Shown piece by piece: positions 32,101-44,410 of a stretch of 64,000 nt of DNA. Position 1 is the first letter of the stretch, and each line of letters begins with the position of its first letter. This DNA comes from Branchiostoma floridae (Eukaryota > Chordata > Leptocardii > Amphioxiformes > Branchiostomatidae), in NCBI RefSeq assembly GCF_000003815.2, contig NC_049981.1, positions 5,765,732 through 5,829,731 of the forward strand, in the 5' to 3' direction. The position numbers and the translations under genes are program-made. The notes under the pieces were generated by a model that was not told the DNA's origin, searched no databases, and worked only from the letters and a program-made list of their open reading frames with translations.

Positions 32101-32787
32101 TATACCTTTCTGAATCATTGTTATCTGGGCGTTAGATAGGATCAACTCTTCTAACAAGTTTAGATTTGCAAATGGCTTAATCGTTCCTATCTTGCTGTTG
32201 CACAGATACAACTTTTGTAGCCCGGCTAGGTTTGCTAATTCACCTGGCTGAATCATTGTTATCCAGTTTCCGGACAGCCCCAACTCTCGTAGCTGGGGTA
32301 GATTTGCAAATGTACCTTCCTGAATCATTGTTATCAGGTTGTGGAACAGGTACAACTTTTCTAACCAGGGTAGATCTAATATACCTGGCTTAATCGTTGC
32401 TATTTTGTTGTTGGCCAGGTTCAACTCTCGTAGCCATTGTAAATTTACAAATGCACCTTCCTGAATCATTGTTATCAGGTTGGAGCGTATGTCCAACTTT
32501 TGCAGCTGGGATAGATTTACAAATGCACCTTTCTGGAGTATTTTTATGTTGTTATCACAGAATACTAAATCTGTGGTGGATGATGGGAGGTTCAGACTAG
32601 TGCTGGTGAGGCCGAGACCTCTACAATCGCAGCGCGGTGGTGCGCAGCTGCGCAGTGGTTCGCAGCTGCGGCCGGTTTGGTGAACCGATGATCGTTCGCA
32701 TCTGCGGCGCCGGCCGGCCTCTGGCATGTTGGGCTCCTTGAGGATGATGAGAAGGAACATCAACAGGTGTCGTAGCCTTCTTCCCAT
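29104..32787 (-). CDS. LRR transmembrane receptor with repetitive Tyr-motif tail, copy 1 (frame interrupted)
   Basis: Signal peptide (RHLLMFLLIIL), N-cap (CAPPRCDCRGLGL), about ten LRRs with a recurring ITMIQ.G.FANL phrase, C-cap (NPWQCDCKMVPFRLD ... LVC, to residue 364), then a Thr/Lys-rich stalk with a 53-residue repeat (residues about 444-496 and 497-549). Near 31127 the frame must shift by +1 to reach IGSVCGSIAGIALIGTIILT, the only membrane helix, then CKKRTK and a tail open for about 470 codons until the N gap at 29521. The tail holds about eight units of about 34 residues (GQGQSQAI...TNTTA..VVTSGHDHQYEDVD) with YEDI, YKDV, YIHV and two NPMYVGV segments. The stop at 29104 is placed by alignment with copy 2. 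A second indel is seen near 29201. Ligand and partners are unknown; the shift may be real or an assembly error. Confidence 0.78.
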
Positions 32788-32943
32788 GGTGTCTGGTTAC
32801 CTGAGCGAAACAAAGAACAGGCTCCTCTGCTAAAGTATATGATAGTTTTACATTTGCTGGACTCCCAATGATGATGCTGTGCTTGTTGGAGTTATCAGTT
32901 TCAGTGAAGCCACGTTGTTTCCCTCTAGCTCTTGTATGCCGGG

Positions 32944-32961
32944 TTTATATAACTATTTATA
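32944..32961 (-). promoter_or_regulatory. Candidate TATA boxes of LRR receptor copy 1
   Basis: On the minus strand TATAAATA (32961-32954) and TATATAAA (32951-32944) lie about 160 bases before the receptor ATG at 32787. An unspliced leader of about 130 nt would follow. The same pair is kept before copy 2 (58402-58385). Confidence 0.45.
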
Positions 32962-32964
32962 TCA

Positions 32965-33649
32965 TAGGGCAACTCCTAACAGCATACAAAACGTTATAAA
33001 TTCATGAATAGTTACTTGAATTATGCTGCTAAACCACTGTTACACCGCTACAAACGTTACCAAAATATGACTTAAGATAAAATGTAATAAAAGAAATGAT
33101 AATGTCAATGAAAGTTCAGTTGCAAGTTCATGCCCGGGGACTAATTGCAAGTAGATGGTAGAAACATAGTTAGGTAACATACAATAACATGTGACAATGG
33201 ATAGTGATTAATATTATAAAACGCAATAATCATTATCGTACAACTGCAGCAGCAGAAAAATAATAATGGTAAACTATGTATAAAGAAAAGAATCATTATT
33301 ATTATCATACAGCTAGAATTAAAAGCTAAAGTCGATAAAGTATATAGATAAGAGTTTTAAAAATGCTATTGTCATAGAGCGAAGAACCAGAACAGTAATG
33401 TCGTCAAACTATACAAAAAGAAAAAAAAATATTTTCACAATAAAACCTTTGCATACAAAACTATAATAGAAAAACAACCAATCCGTACAATGAAGCATTA
33501 TTAGCATGCACATTCTACAAAAACAACGCATCCCTACAAAGTCAAACCATGTAGAAAATCAACCGTTATCAGCATACAATTGCAAAATCTATGAAAACAA
33601 TTAATCTGTACAAACTCAAAACATGCAGAATAATAATACAATATTACCA
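32965..33649. other. AT-rich spacer upstream of LRR receptor copy 1
   Basis: No gene, no clear repeat. The matching stretch is absent before LRR receptor copy 2, where the LINE lies instead. Confidence 0.5.
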
Positions 33650-36548
33650 TTACTTAGAGAGCGCGCCAGAATATTTGTTTCCCTTGTTGTGCCGAAATGT
33701 ATTGTTAAAACAGCCTCAGAGTGCTCTTACTAATGTGGTTATGTTAATGGTCTGAAGCTGGCTGTTTGAATATTAATATTTAGCATGGAGGTTGTTTACT
33801 CGTTTTTATTTCACTAAAATTTTAACGACGTAGTTTAGACCAGATCAGATTAGGTCACGTCAATTTAATCCCTTGGTGCTCAAATGACGAAGGTGTGGGC
33901 GCGTGAAATGAAAGAAAACACGAAATAGGCATTCTGTTATAGACAATGCACATTCGACAGGAGCCAAAGTCAACAATTTACGCTGACAGACATTTCGAGC
34001 ATAAAACCAAAAAGTTTGAGTGTATTCATGAATAGGAAAACTGAAAGAATTAGAAACAACTTTCTTCACTGTTTTCTTCTTTCAACTCAGAAAAACGAAC
34101 GAATCCAAAGAATTGGTTTTACTGACGCAATGCAATGTGCGGGAATATGAAGGCTGGTCGGTAACATGCTCTACCCTGCAGAAGTGAATATGAGCAATGT
34201 GGTTTACAGTACACGACTGTGTTCTGTTTTTATTTCTGTTTTGTTTTTGGGATACCACATGTGTCTAGTTTTGTATCTTCCGTGCCTTTCCTTAAAGTTT
34301 GTTGATGCCTTTTGATTTTGAAAAAGGACAATTTTTTTGGAAATCATGCCCTACCCATATTTCTAAGTGAGAATTTCTCGTAAAAAGTGCATTTTCCTAT
34401 GATCTGGACCCGTCAAAGGCTTCATTCTATACTAGTTTGATCTGTTTCGTTAGTTATTTGGAAGAAATGTTGCTGTCCATGATACAAATGCAGCCATAAG
34501 GTTTTCTCTGCGACGTTTTGATAGCTTCCAGCTGCCTTCATTATGGCATAATAAAGGACCTTTCACCAGGTGATTTGATGTCTGAGAACACGCTAACCTA
34601 AATAAGTTCCTCGTAACGACGTAAGCTGGTAGGAAAATCATCAGTTGCCACGTTCTGTTTTGGGTGAGGAAGTCATGAGTGGCTGTGCTCAGTCCTCGTG
34701 TAGCACTGGTGCCTGCCAGATGCAAGCTCGACGTGACCGTTACACGACAGAGTGGGGAAAACAATTTTTGATTAGACTAGCTAAGGTGGGCGTGTTGATT
34801 GCCTGAAGCTGACGTCACGAGTGACACGAAGGTGCTCATATANNNNNNNNNNNNNNNNNNNNNNNNNNNNNNNNNNNNNNNNNNNNNNNNNNNNNNNNNN
34901 NNNNNNNNNNNNNNNNNNNNNNNNNNNNNNNNNNNNNNNNNNNNNNNNNNNNNNNNNNNNNNNNNNNNNNNNNNNNNNNNNNNNNNNNNNNNNNNNNNNN
35001 NNNNNNNNNNNNNNNNNNNNNNNNNNNNNNNNNNNNNNNNNNNNNNNNNNNNNNNNNNNNNNNNNNNNNNNNNNNNNNNNNNNNNNNNNNNNNNNNNNNN
35101 NNNNNNNNNNNNNNNNNNNNNNNNNNNNNNNNNGCAACTGTTACTTGGCGAATATTATTGATATGGTTGTGCTGATTGTCTGAAGCTGGCTGTTTGCATA
35201 TTAACATTAACATGGAGGTTGTTTACTCGTTTTTCTTTCATTGACATTTTCATGACGCCGTTTGCACCAGATAAGAAGATAAGGCCACATTAATGTAACC
35301 CCTTGTTTCACAGATTGTTGCAGGATGATAACAGAGTAGTGAAATAGAAGCAAAGAAGAAACAGACTTTTGTAGACTGAAAACTTTGCTTAGTCATTATT
35401 TTAGGCTGTTTGGCATTTCAATCATTAAATTACACATTTTAAGTGTCTCAATAACTAGGACAATCTAAACAATTGGGAAGACAAGAGCATTATTCAATGG
35501 TGGTGCTACAATACTAGCGTTTGGTGTTCCTTCTATACTAAATGGCAAAAGTAGAAATTTTTAACTCAGAAAAAAAACAATCCAAAGAAATAAAATCGGC
35601 TAGTGAGGAACATGCCCTATCCACATGTTTTAAAGTTTGAATTTCACGTGCTCTCTAATGATGTAGACCTGTCAAGTTATTTAGAAGCGATGCTACAGCC
35701 ATACATTTTTGGCTGTAGCATCGTTTTACGTCTTGAAGGTTTCCAAATGCCTTCGTATTTTAGGTCATAATGTATTACTTTTCACCAGGGGATTTGAATT
35801 CGGAAAATTTACTTACCTTACGTTTCTCCAAACTTACCTCCAAACTTAGGCGGCCTATTTACTTTAGTATTCTCTTGGTAACGAAGCGCTGTCCTCAGTC
35901 TTCTTGTTGCACCGGTGCCTCTCAGATGCGAGCTCGGTGTGGCTGTGACGCAACGGAGTTGGAAAAACAATGTCTGATTAGTCTTACTTACGTGGGCGTG
36001 GTGATTGTCTAAAGCTGACGTCACGAGAGTGCTCTAAGGAACATTAATCGGCCAAAAATCGACCAATTGCAGAGCTCGGAGTGGCTGTTGCGCAGCGGAG
36101 TTGGGAAAGCCTTATTTAGATGGGCGTGTTGATAAATGCTTTATTCGATACATTACATTACTCTGACAGTTAGCATTTTGCATGAATTTAAAGAAAACAA
36201 ACTATAAAAAAACGAGATCTACCGTCTATTTTGTTCTTCTTCATATACTGTTCCTGTCACACATGCTGTAACGTTACAAATAAAACATTTTCTTTACGTA
36301 TAGTTTATTCATTAGTCGTGTTCACATGTCCACATGCACTCTCATCAATACAGCCCACACGTCGTGACTCTTTTTGAAAAAAAACAGCAATGCTACATGA
36401 AGGAAAACACTGCTGTTAAATCTCTAAAAGCCCTACTCAATTCTTTTGTGTGAGGACTGGGACTATGGCCGAACATTCTGTGCTATATATTAATGCTATT
36501 TGGAGCCTTCCTGTGTTTTGTACAATCTTTAAATCTAAAGGTTGCCTA
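33650..36548. repeat. Non-coding module B, unit 1
   Basis: Two internally related halves (about 34465-34842 and 35680-36020; each runs from an ATGCTACAGCCATA-like or CTGTCCATGATACAAATGCA start to GTGGGCGTG...GAAGCTGACGTCAC). It includes the N gap 34843-35133 and a 36-nt perfect hairpin at 35688-35723. Copies: 37960-40600, 42662-43870 (divergent), 60776-61237 and 61338-63944. An 80-codon frame at 35770 recurs in the copies but lacks other signs of a gene. Confidence 0.8.
34843..35133. other. Assembly gap
   Basis: Run of N. Further gaps: 29521-29620, 36549-36941, 37786-37959, 53189-53288, 54915-55136, 56695-57021, 61238-61337 and 62519-62990. All lie within the duplicated right half, as expected when an assembler fails on near-identical repeats. 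Confidence 0.99.
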
Positions 36549-36941
36549 NNNNNNNNNNNNNNNNNNNNNNNNNNNNNNNNNNNNNNNNNNNNNNNNNNNN
36601 NNNNNNNNNNNNNNNNNNNNNNNNNNNNNNNNNNNNNNNNNNNNNNNNNNNNNNNNNNNNNNNNNNNNNNNNNNNNNNNNNNNNNNNNNNNNNNNNNNNN
36701 NNNNNNNNNNNNNNNNNNNNNNNNNNNNNNNNNNNNNNNNNNNNNNNNNNNNNNNNNNNNNNNNNNNNNNNNNNNNNNNNNNNNNNNNNNNNNNNNNNNN
36801 NNNNNNNNNNNNNNNNNNNNNNNNNNNNNNNNNNNNNNNNNNNNNNNNNNNNNNNNNNNNNNNNNNNNNNNNNNNNNNNNNNNNNNNNNNNNNNNNNNNN
36901 NNNNNNNNNNNNNNNNNNNNNNNNNNNNNNNNNNNNNNNNN

Positions 36942-37030
36942 TGCTATGATCGTTAACAGTTCTGTTGCTATGATACTAAAGGGTTCTGTTGCTATGATAC
37001 TAAAGGGTTCTGTTGCTATGATCGTAAAAA
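36942..37030. repeat. 24-bp minisatellite, remnant in unit 2
   Basis: Four monomers (TGCTATGATCGTTAACAGTT, then TGATACTAAAGGGTTCTG units) after the N gap 36549-36941, which may hide a longer array. Confidence 0.85.
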
Positions 37031-37575
37031 GCCGGACCAGGCAGTGTGAATGCGAAGACGGACTCCTGAAAACTTTGTTCCGGGGAGGAACATTCAAGGG
37101 CCCATATACAAATCTCAACTACAAAAGTATGAACCTCAGCAAACTTATGTACATTACTGAAATGGCTTGCTACTGTAATCCAATACCTTATCTCTACTGT
37201 ATATCCACAAACACACACAAAATATCAGTACAATATCAGTACAATATCAGTACAATATCGGTACACTGACCAAACAACAGTGTCTGTTATAAAACCTAGC
37301 AGAAAGTCAATCACATTGTAACAATAACACATATGAAAGGCAACGAAAGGAAAACGTTGTTATATGTGAGCCTAGTGTGATGGGTGGTGTCTTATGAATC
37401 AACGCTTCTGAATTCTTCGGTTATCCCAAAAGCTTGAGCGAATACAAATCGTCCTTTCACATTGACCCATCTTGTTTTATGAACCCGGTCCTAAAGACTA
37501 CTCCAGTTTTCGAAGCGTAAATGCACCCAAACCACATGGCAGGTACATGGTTTTCTCTGGAAATGACCTGGGTTG
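37031..37575. repeat. Post-satellite segment, unit 2 (divergent, truncated)
   Basis: GACGGACTCCTGAAAACTTTGT and later GTCCTAAAGACTACTCCAGT match the other units. It breaks off at a piggyBac-like insertion (37576) and an N gap, exactly where the small open frame would start. Confidence 0.7.
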
Positions 37576-37785
37576 GGTGGGTGGGGGTGGGGGAGGGATG
37601 CTAAAAGTGCCTGCGCTAACTTTGACGTTGTATAACTGCTAAACAACGTGTGCTAGGACTACGAAACTTAGTGATTTTTCCTAAAATATTGTTCGGGCTC
37701 CTGACATATTTTACCAAATTTACTCACTTCAATTTTCATTATGGATTTCATGTTTTATTGCTAGCCACACCTGTTTATCTATATA
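37576..37785. mobile_element. Truncated piggyBac-like element copy
   Basis: CTAGGACTACGAAACTTAGT through TTTATTGCTAG matches 9379-9530 and then runs into the N gap 37786-37959. It interrupts the post-satellite segment of the second duplication unit. Confidence 0.6.
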
Positions 37786-37959
37786 NNNNNNNNNNNNNNN
37801 NNNNNNNNNNNNNNNNNNNNNNNNNNNNNNNNNNNNNNNNNNNNNNNNNNNNNNNNNNNNNNNNNNNNNNNNNNNNNNNNNNNNNNNNNNNNNNNNNNNN
37901 NNNNNNNNNNNNNNNNNNNNNNNNNNNNNNNNNNNNNNNNNNNNNNNNNNNNNNNNNNN

Positions 37960-40600
37960 AACGACGTAGTTTAGACCAGATCAGATTAGGTCACGTCAAT
38001 TTAATCCCTTGATGCTCAAATGACGAAGGATTGGGCGCGTGAAATGACAGAAAACACGAAATAGGCATTCTGTTATAGACAATGCACATTCGACAGGAGC
38101 CAAAGTCAACAATTTACGCTGACAGACATTTCCAGCATAAAACCACAAAGGTTGAGTGTATTCATGAATAGGAAAACTGAAAGAATTAGAAACAACTTTC
38201 TTCACTGTTTTCTTTTTTTCAACTCAGAAAAACGAACGAATCCAAAGAATTGGTTTTACTGACGCAATAGAATGTGCGGGAATATGAAGGCTGGTCGGTA
38301 ACATGCTTTACCCTGCAGAAGTAAATATGGGCAATGGGGTTTACAGTACACGACTGTGTTCTGTTTTTTTTTCTGTTTTGTTTTTGGGATACCACATGTG
38401 TCTAGTTTTGTATCTTCCGTACCTTTCCTTAAAGTTTGTTGATGCCTTTTGATTTTGAAAAATGAATAAAGGACAATTTTTTGGAAATCATGCCCTACCC
38501 ATATTTCTAAGTGAGAATTTCTCGTAAAAAGTGCATTTCCCTATGATCTGGACCCGTCAAAGGCTTCATTCTATACTAGTTTGATCTGTTTCGTTAGTTA
38601 TTTGGAAGAAATGTTGCTGTCCATGATACAAATGCAGTCAAAAGGTTTTCTCCGAGACGTTTTGTTAGCTTCCAGCTGCCTTCATTATGGCATAATAAAG
38701 GACTTTTCACCAGGTGATTTGATGTCTGAGAACACGCTAACCTAAATAAGTTCCTCGTAAGCTGGTAGGAAAATCATTAGTTGCCACGTTCTGTTTTGGG
38801 TGAGGAAGTCATGAGTGGCTGTGATCAGTCCCCGTGTAGCACTGGTGCCTGCCAGATGCAAGCTCGGCGTGTCCGTTACACGACAGAGTGGGGAAAACAA
38901 TTTTTGATTAGACTAGCTAAGGTGGGCGTGTTGATTGCCTGAAGCTGACGTCACGAGTGACACGAAGGTGCTCATATAAATGAAATTAAGAACGCCATCC
39001 TTATGGTGTTCAAACTCAAATTTCAAAACTTTTTGGGCGGAGCGATCAATATTCAGTACATCCTCTCTTCTTAACTATCTAAACAGGGGAACTCCAAATC
39101 CTATCCATGAGTGATTTAGCAACTGCTACTTGGCGAATATTACTGATATGGTTGTGCTGATTGTCTGAAGCTGGCTGTTTGCATATTAACATTGACATGG
39201 GGGTTGTTTACTCGTTTTTCTTTCATTGATATTTTAATGACGCCGTTTGGACCAGATAAGAAGATAAGGCCACATTGATGTAATCTCTTGGTTCAAAGAT
39301 TGTTGCAGGATGATAACAGAGTAGTGAAATAGAAGCAAAGAAGAAACAGACTTTCTGTTGTAGACTGGAACCTTTGCTTAGTCATTATTTTAGGCTGTTT
39401 GGCATTTCAAGCATTGAAGTACACATTTTAAGTGTTTCAATAAATAGGACAATCTAAACAATTGGGAAGACAAGAGCATTATTCAATGGTGGTGCTACAA
39501 TACTAGCGTTTGGTGTTCCTTCTATACTAAATGGCAAAAGTAGACATTTTTAACTAAAAAACAAAAACAATCCAAAGAAATAAAATCGGCTAGTGAGGAA
39601 CATGCCCCATCCCCATGTTTAAAAGTTTGAATTTCACTTGCTCTCTAATGATGTAGCCCTGTCAAGTTATTTAGAAGCAATGCTACAGCCATACATTTTT
39701 GGCTGTAGCATCGTTTTACGTCTTGAAGGTTTCCAAATGCCTTCATATTTTAGGTCATAATGTATTACTTTTCACCAGGGGATTTGAATTCGGAAAATTT
39801 ACTTACCTTACGTTTCTCCAAACTCACCTCCAAACTTAGGCGGCCTATTTACTTTAGTATTCTCTTGGTAACGAAGCGCTGTCCTCAGTCTTCTTGTTGC
39901 ACCGGTGCCTCTCAGATGCGAGCTCGTTGTGGCTGTGACGCAACGGAGTTGGAAAAACAATGTTTGATTAGTCTTACTTACGTGGGCGTGGTGATTGTCT
40001 AAAGCTGACGTCACAAGGGTGCTCTAAGGAACATTAATCGGCCAAAAATCGACCAATTGCAGAGCTCGGTGTGGCTGTTGCGCAGCGGAGTTGGGAAAGC
40101 CTTATTTAGATGGGCGTGTTGATAAATGCTTTATTCGATATATTACATTACTGTGACAGTTAGCATTTTGCATGAATTTAAAGAAAACAAACTATGGAAA
40201 AAAACGACATCTACCGTCTATTTTGTTCTTCTTCATATACTGTTCCTGTCACACATGCTGTAAGGTTACAAATAAAACATTTTCTTTACGTATAGTTTAT
40301 TCATTAGTCGTGTTCACATGTCCACATGCACTCTCATTAATATAGCCCACACGACGTGACTCTTCATGATAAAACAACAATGCTACATGAAGAAAAACAC
40401 TGCTTTTATATCTCTAAAAGCCCTACTCAATTCTTTTGTGTGAGGACTGGGACTATGGCCGAACATTCTGTGCTATATATCAATGCTATTTGGAGCCTTT
40501 CTGTGTTTTGTACAATCTTTACATCTGAAGGTTGCCTATTTTCGCAGTTGCCTTTGTCCTGGTCTATAGCATACATTTATAAGCATAAAGTTTTTTTGTT
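37960..40600. repeat. Non-coding module B, unit 2
   Basis: Near-identical to 33840-36548 and without an internal gap, so it gives the full module sequence. The left edge is an N gap. Confidence 0.85.
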
Positions 40601-41000
40601 GCTATGACCGTAAAGAACGTTAAGAGTTCTGTTTTTTTATCGAAACGAACGTTAAGAGTTCTGTTGCTATAAGCCTTAAAAGTTTTTTCTGTTGGATACT
40701 TAAGATTTCTGTTGCTATAATCGTAAAGATTTCTGCTGCTATGATCGTAAAAATTCCTGTTGCCATGATCCTAGAGAGTTATTTTGCTATAATACTAAAT
40801 AAGTCTGTTGATATTATTCCTAATGTGTTTTCTTCTTTTCCAATGATCTTAGAACAATTCTGTCACTATGAACCTAGCTAGAGATATCTGTTGCCATAAT
40901 CCTAAAGAGCTCTGTTGCCATGATCTTTAAGAGTTCTGTGGTTATGATCCTTAACAATTCTGTTGCTATGATCATAAACATTTCTGTTGCAATCCAGTTT
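40590..41000. repeat. 24-bp minisatellite, decayed array in unit 3
   Basis: Degenerate TCTGTTGCTATAATCGTAAA-like units with irregular spacing, following a leader at 40437. Confidence 0.75.
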
Positions 41001-41444
41001 TTGTTCGTCCGGCCCATTTTCTTGCTGGCCGGGGTGGATTCTTGCTCTCCCTACCTTTCGAATCTTCTAATCTGAATGGCTGGGCGATAAAGTCTCACCA
41101 CCACTCCCTGCACCTGCCGTAACGGCACTGTTTGTGATCTATTCCCATATTTTGTTCGTCTTAGAACCGCGAGCCATTTGTGGCTCTTGTTATCAGCGTT
41201 GTAAGGATACCTCTACTCAGTAATGGTTGACAATACCCTGAGAACGAGACCTTTACCCCGAAGGTGGGTAGTATATGGGATATTAATGACGTAGGTTATT
41301 GGGAAAATGGAGCCTTTTGATTGGTCGATGTCATCTGGCTATATGATAATTAACGTTATACAACCTTTGATTATCATTACCGTACAATCAATCAATCGTA
41401 CAGTTGAAACAATAAAATGGTAATGGTAGTAAACTATGTAGAAA

Positions 41445-42340
41445 CTAGAGTTCCACGACCCCATACCTTCGCCAAATAATTATATCTTTTACAACTGCTG
41501 TATTAATTGTTTTGTCATTAATTCTGCAAATAAGGTTCTCATTTGCATAAATCATATTACTTGGTCGTTGTACCATACAACAGACGTACGCAATCGATGT
41601 TAAGAGAGAAGGCTTTTATCGCATTTTCTGATAATTAATGATCTCATTTGCATAATTAATATTCAACGATGTCCACCTGTAGATAAGTTCCAAATACTTC
41701 AAGTAAGAAGTCCCCGTCAGTTACCACAATGGCATTATAGCATTTTCTCATTAATTATGCAAATTAGGTCTTGATTTTGCATAATTTGTATCTATCAATA
41801 TTCTTCCCTTTCTCAGTTACAAATGTCGCAATGTTGCAATGGTCCTATTATTAAACTGGGCGTGTTTAGACGATTTCCTAATTTATTATGCAAAATAGAT
41901 TCCAATTGACATATTTGATATGTAATTATATAAAGCGTCGATTAAGCTATCTACATACTAAAAATTATGACAATCCGTCAACCCCTTCTTGAGTTATACC
42001 CTTTCAAAGTCTGACACTAAACCTGCCCTGTAGTTCCAAAACAAGCCGCTAGGAAGGCAAACCTACACCACGTACTCTCGACATCAAGAACTGTCTACCA
42101 CTCAAACATCATAGCCGCAACATGTCCAGAACTCGAGATATCAAACCCGAAAGATCCACTGCAGTACCGTTACAGGCGGCTAGGGGGCCCAAAATCTAAT
42201 CGTTTTCAGGTCTTATCAAGACCTACATACATACTGAATATCAATACAATCCATCCAGGCGTTCTCGAGTTATGCTGGTATTCTACATACAAACAAACAT
42301 ACAAGCGCTACCGAAAATATAACCTTCTTGACGAAGGTAA
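41445..42340 (-). repeat. Octamer-rich repeat R2, full copy, inverted
   Basis: Starts AGAGTTCCACGACCCCATAC and ends AACCTTCTTGACGAAGGTAA, the reverse of 50804-51714. It includes several ATTTGCAT words in its left third and a CCTTC/GAAGG end hairpin (42323-42337). Confidence 0.75.
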
Positions 42341-42661
42341 TAATAGATTTAATAGATTAAAAGCTATAGTCGATAGAAAGAAACGCTATTATCATAGAGC
42401 GCGTAATAGATTAGTAATGTCGTCAAACTATACAAACAACCAACCGTTACAGATTCTGAAGCAAACGTTACAAAACAATAAAACGCTGATAGTATAGAAG
42501 CTGTTAAAAAATCAAGCTGCATAACGAAACATTTCGAAAATATGCACTCTACAAAAACTACAAATCCCTAAACAGTCCAGCAATGCAGGGGAATCAAACG
42601 TTATCAGCGAACAATTGCAAAAACTATATACAATCTGTACAAAATCAAAACATGCAAAACA

Positions 42662-43870
42662 CCAAAATATATTGACATTTCTTAAAGAGCGCGCCAGAAT
42701 TCATGTTTCAATAGCTGTGCCGAAATGAAGTGCGACTAAGAGCCTTAGCGTTAATGTCTAAGCAGATACACTGGGGAAAGAGTTTAGCCGGCAGAGGAGT
42801 TTTATTCCACCGCTCCTTTGCCGGCTTAACTCCTTCCCCAGCTAATGATACTATCTTATGCTACCGCAAGATCTGTCTGGAGATTACCTTAGGCAAGGAG
42901 GGTAGCCTTACTAATATGGTTATATTGATTGTCTGAATCTGGCTGTTTCAATATTAACATATTAACATTCAAAATGGAGGTTGTTTACTCCTGTTTTTTT
43001 TGTGACGCCGTCTGGGCCATATATGAAGATTAGGCTACATTAATCTATTTTCTTGGTTATCAGGTTCTGGGGGATGATAGCGGAGTGGGCGGGGAAAAGG
43101 AAATAAACAAAAAGCAAAAACAGGCATCTGCCAGAAACCAAAGTCATCATTCTATGCTTGTTGACGTTTAGAGCAAAAAATCATAGATTCTCAGAGTTTC
43201 AATAAATAGGAAGACAAGAATTGTATTCTCTGGTGGTGCCGCAATGTGAGAATTCTTGGTTTGTTCATGTAGTACATGGCAAAAGTAGGTGTTTTTCTTT
43301 TTTCAACTTCGAACAAATTAGCAAATCCAAAGAAATCAAATTGGCGCAACTGATACAAGAGGAGGCACTGGGTTGCGAAGGTTGGTCCGGAACATACCCT
43401 AGCCACTTTTAGCGAGAGGTAAAGTGATATTTCCTATGATCGGGGCCTTTCAAAGGTTTGATTCTATGTAAGGTTTCATCAGTTTGATAAGTTATGAGGT
43501 AGTAATGTTGCTGTTCATGTTACAAATGCAGCAATAATGTTTTTCTTCGAGATGTGGTAGTAATGGGTAATTTGGAATTATGAAAATGTACTTACCTCAC
43601 GTTCTCTAAACTTACCTCCCAAGCTCAGCAGAAAATCTTCAGTTGCCACTTTCTCGGTAAGGAAGCATGCAGGGCTGTTCTCAGACTTCTTGTTGCAGTT
43701 GTGCCACTCAGATTTGAGCTCGATGTGGCCGGTAGTCAACGGATTGGGAAAATGTTTGATTAGTCTAGCTTTAGGTGGGCTAGTTGGTTGAAGCTGAGGT
43801 CACGGGTGGCACGAGGGTGCTCAAATGAACATTAATCGACCAGAAATCGACCAACTGGAAAGCGTCTTTT
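42662..43870. repeat. Non-coding module B, divergent copy
   Basis: AAAGAGCGCGCCAGAATTCA onward follows module B with many changes. An extra segment of about 165 bases (about 42741-42901) between AGCCTTA repeats interrupts it and contains a 71-nt hairpin. Confidence 0.65.
42771..42841. other. 71-nt hairpin-forming sequence
   Basis: CTGGGGAAAGAGTTTAGCCG at the left pairs with CGGCTTAACTCCTTCCCCAG at the right, about 25 of 30 positions, around a loop of about 10 bases. It lies in the extra segment of the divergent module B copy. The size fits a pre-miRNA, but a MITE centre is equally likely. Confidence 0.5.
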
Positions 43871-44009
43871 AGTAAACCGCAATAACGAGTGTAATGACAT
43901 CAACCATGTAGTCTTCAAACTCATATTCCATAACTTTTGGTGCAATCAAGCAATATTCAGTAAAAGCTGTCTCCTCCATTTGCAAACAGTGAAAACTCTA
44001 AAATTCGAT

Positions 44010-44203
44010 AGCGTGCGTAGTGTTGTGGCGTGCATAGTGTTGAAGCGTGCGTAGTGTTGTGGCGTGCGTAGTGTTGTAGCGTGTGTAGTGTTGTGGTGTG
44101 CGTAGTGCTGTAGCGTGCGTAGTGTTGTAGCGTGCGTAGTGTTGTAGCGTGCGTAGTGTTGTAGCGTGCGTAGTGTTGTAGCGTGCGTAGTGTTGTAGCG
44201 TGC
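44010..44203. repeat. 17-bp minisatellite
   Basis: About eleven units of GTAGTGTTGTAGCGTGC with small changes. It runs directly into the head of a SINE, whose first bases look like the repeat unit. Confidence 0.9.
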
Positions 44204-44410
44204 GTAGTCCAGTGGTTAGCCGTCCTGCCTCTGGGACTAGAAGCCGTGAGTGTCGCTCACCCAACAAGCACGCTACCGGAAAGGGTTGCAGTCCTTGGGA
44301 CGGGACATTAAGCCGTGGTCCACTGTTCATTGTGCTTGTCGATAAGAGCTATGGGGGTTTCCCCGTACAATGAACCTGTAAATTGATAGCGGATAAGATA
44401 TCCTACGTAT
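44203..44410 (+). mobile_element. tRNA-derived SINE
   Basis: Head CGTAGTCCAGTGGTTAGCCG ... GCTCACCC is tRNA-like, followed by GGACGGGACATTAAGCCGTG and TCCACTGTTCATTGTGCTTG. A fragment of the same family lies at 16664-16745. Confidence 0.7.

Noticed and set aside
33860-34069. 69-codon minus-strand frame repeated at 37996
   Set aside because: Same reason: duplicated non-coding module with no protein features.
35770-36012. 80-codon frame repeated at 39760 and 63121
   Set aside because: The three copies are kept because module B is recently duplicated. No domain, signal or splice context is seen, and the antisense frame is conserved equally.
44210-44290. tRNA-like sequence on the + strand
   Set aside because: It is followed by a body shared with another SINE fragment (16664-16745) and has no proper acceptor stem.
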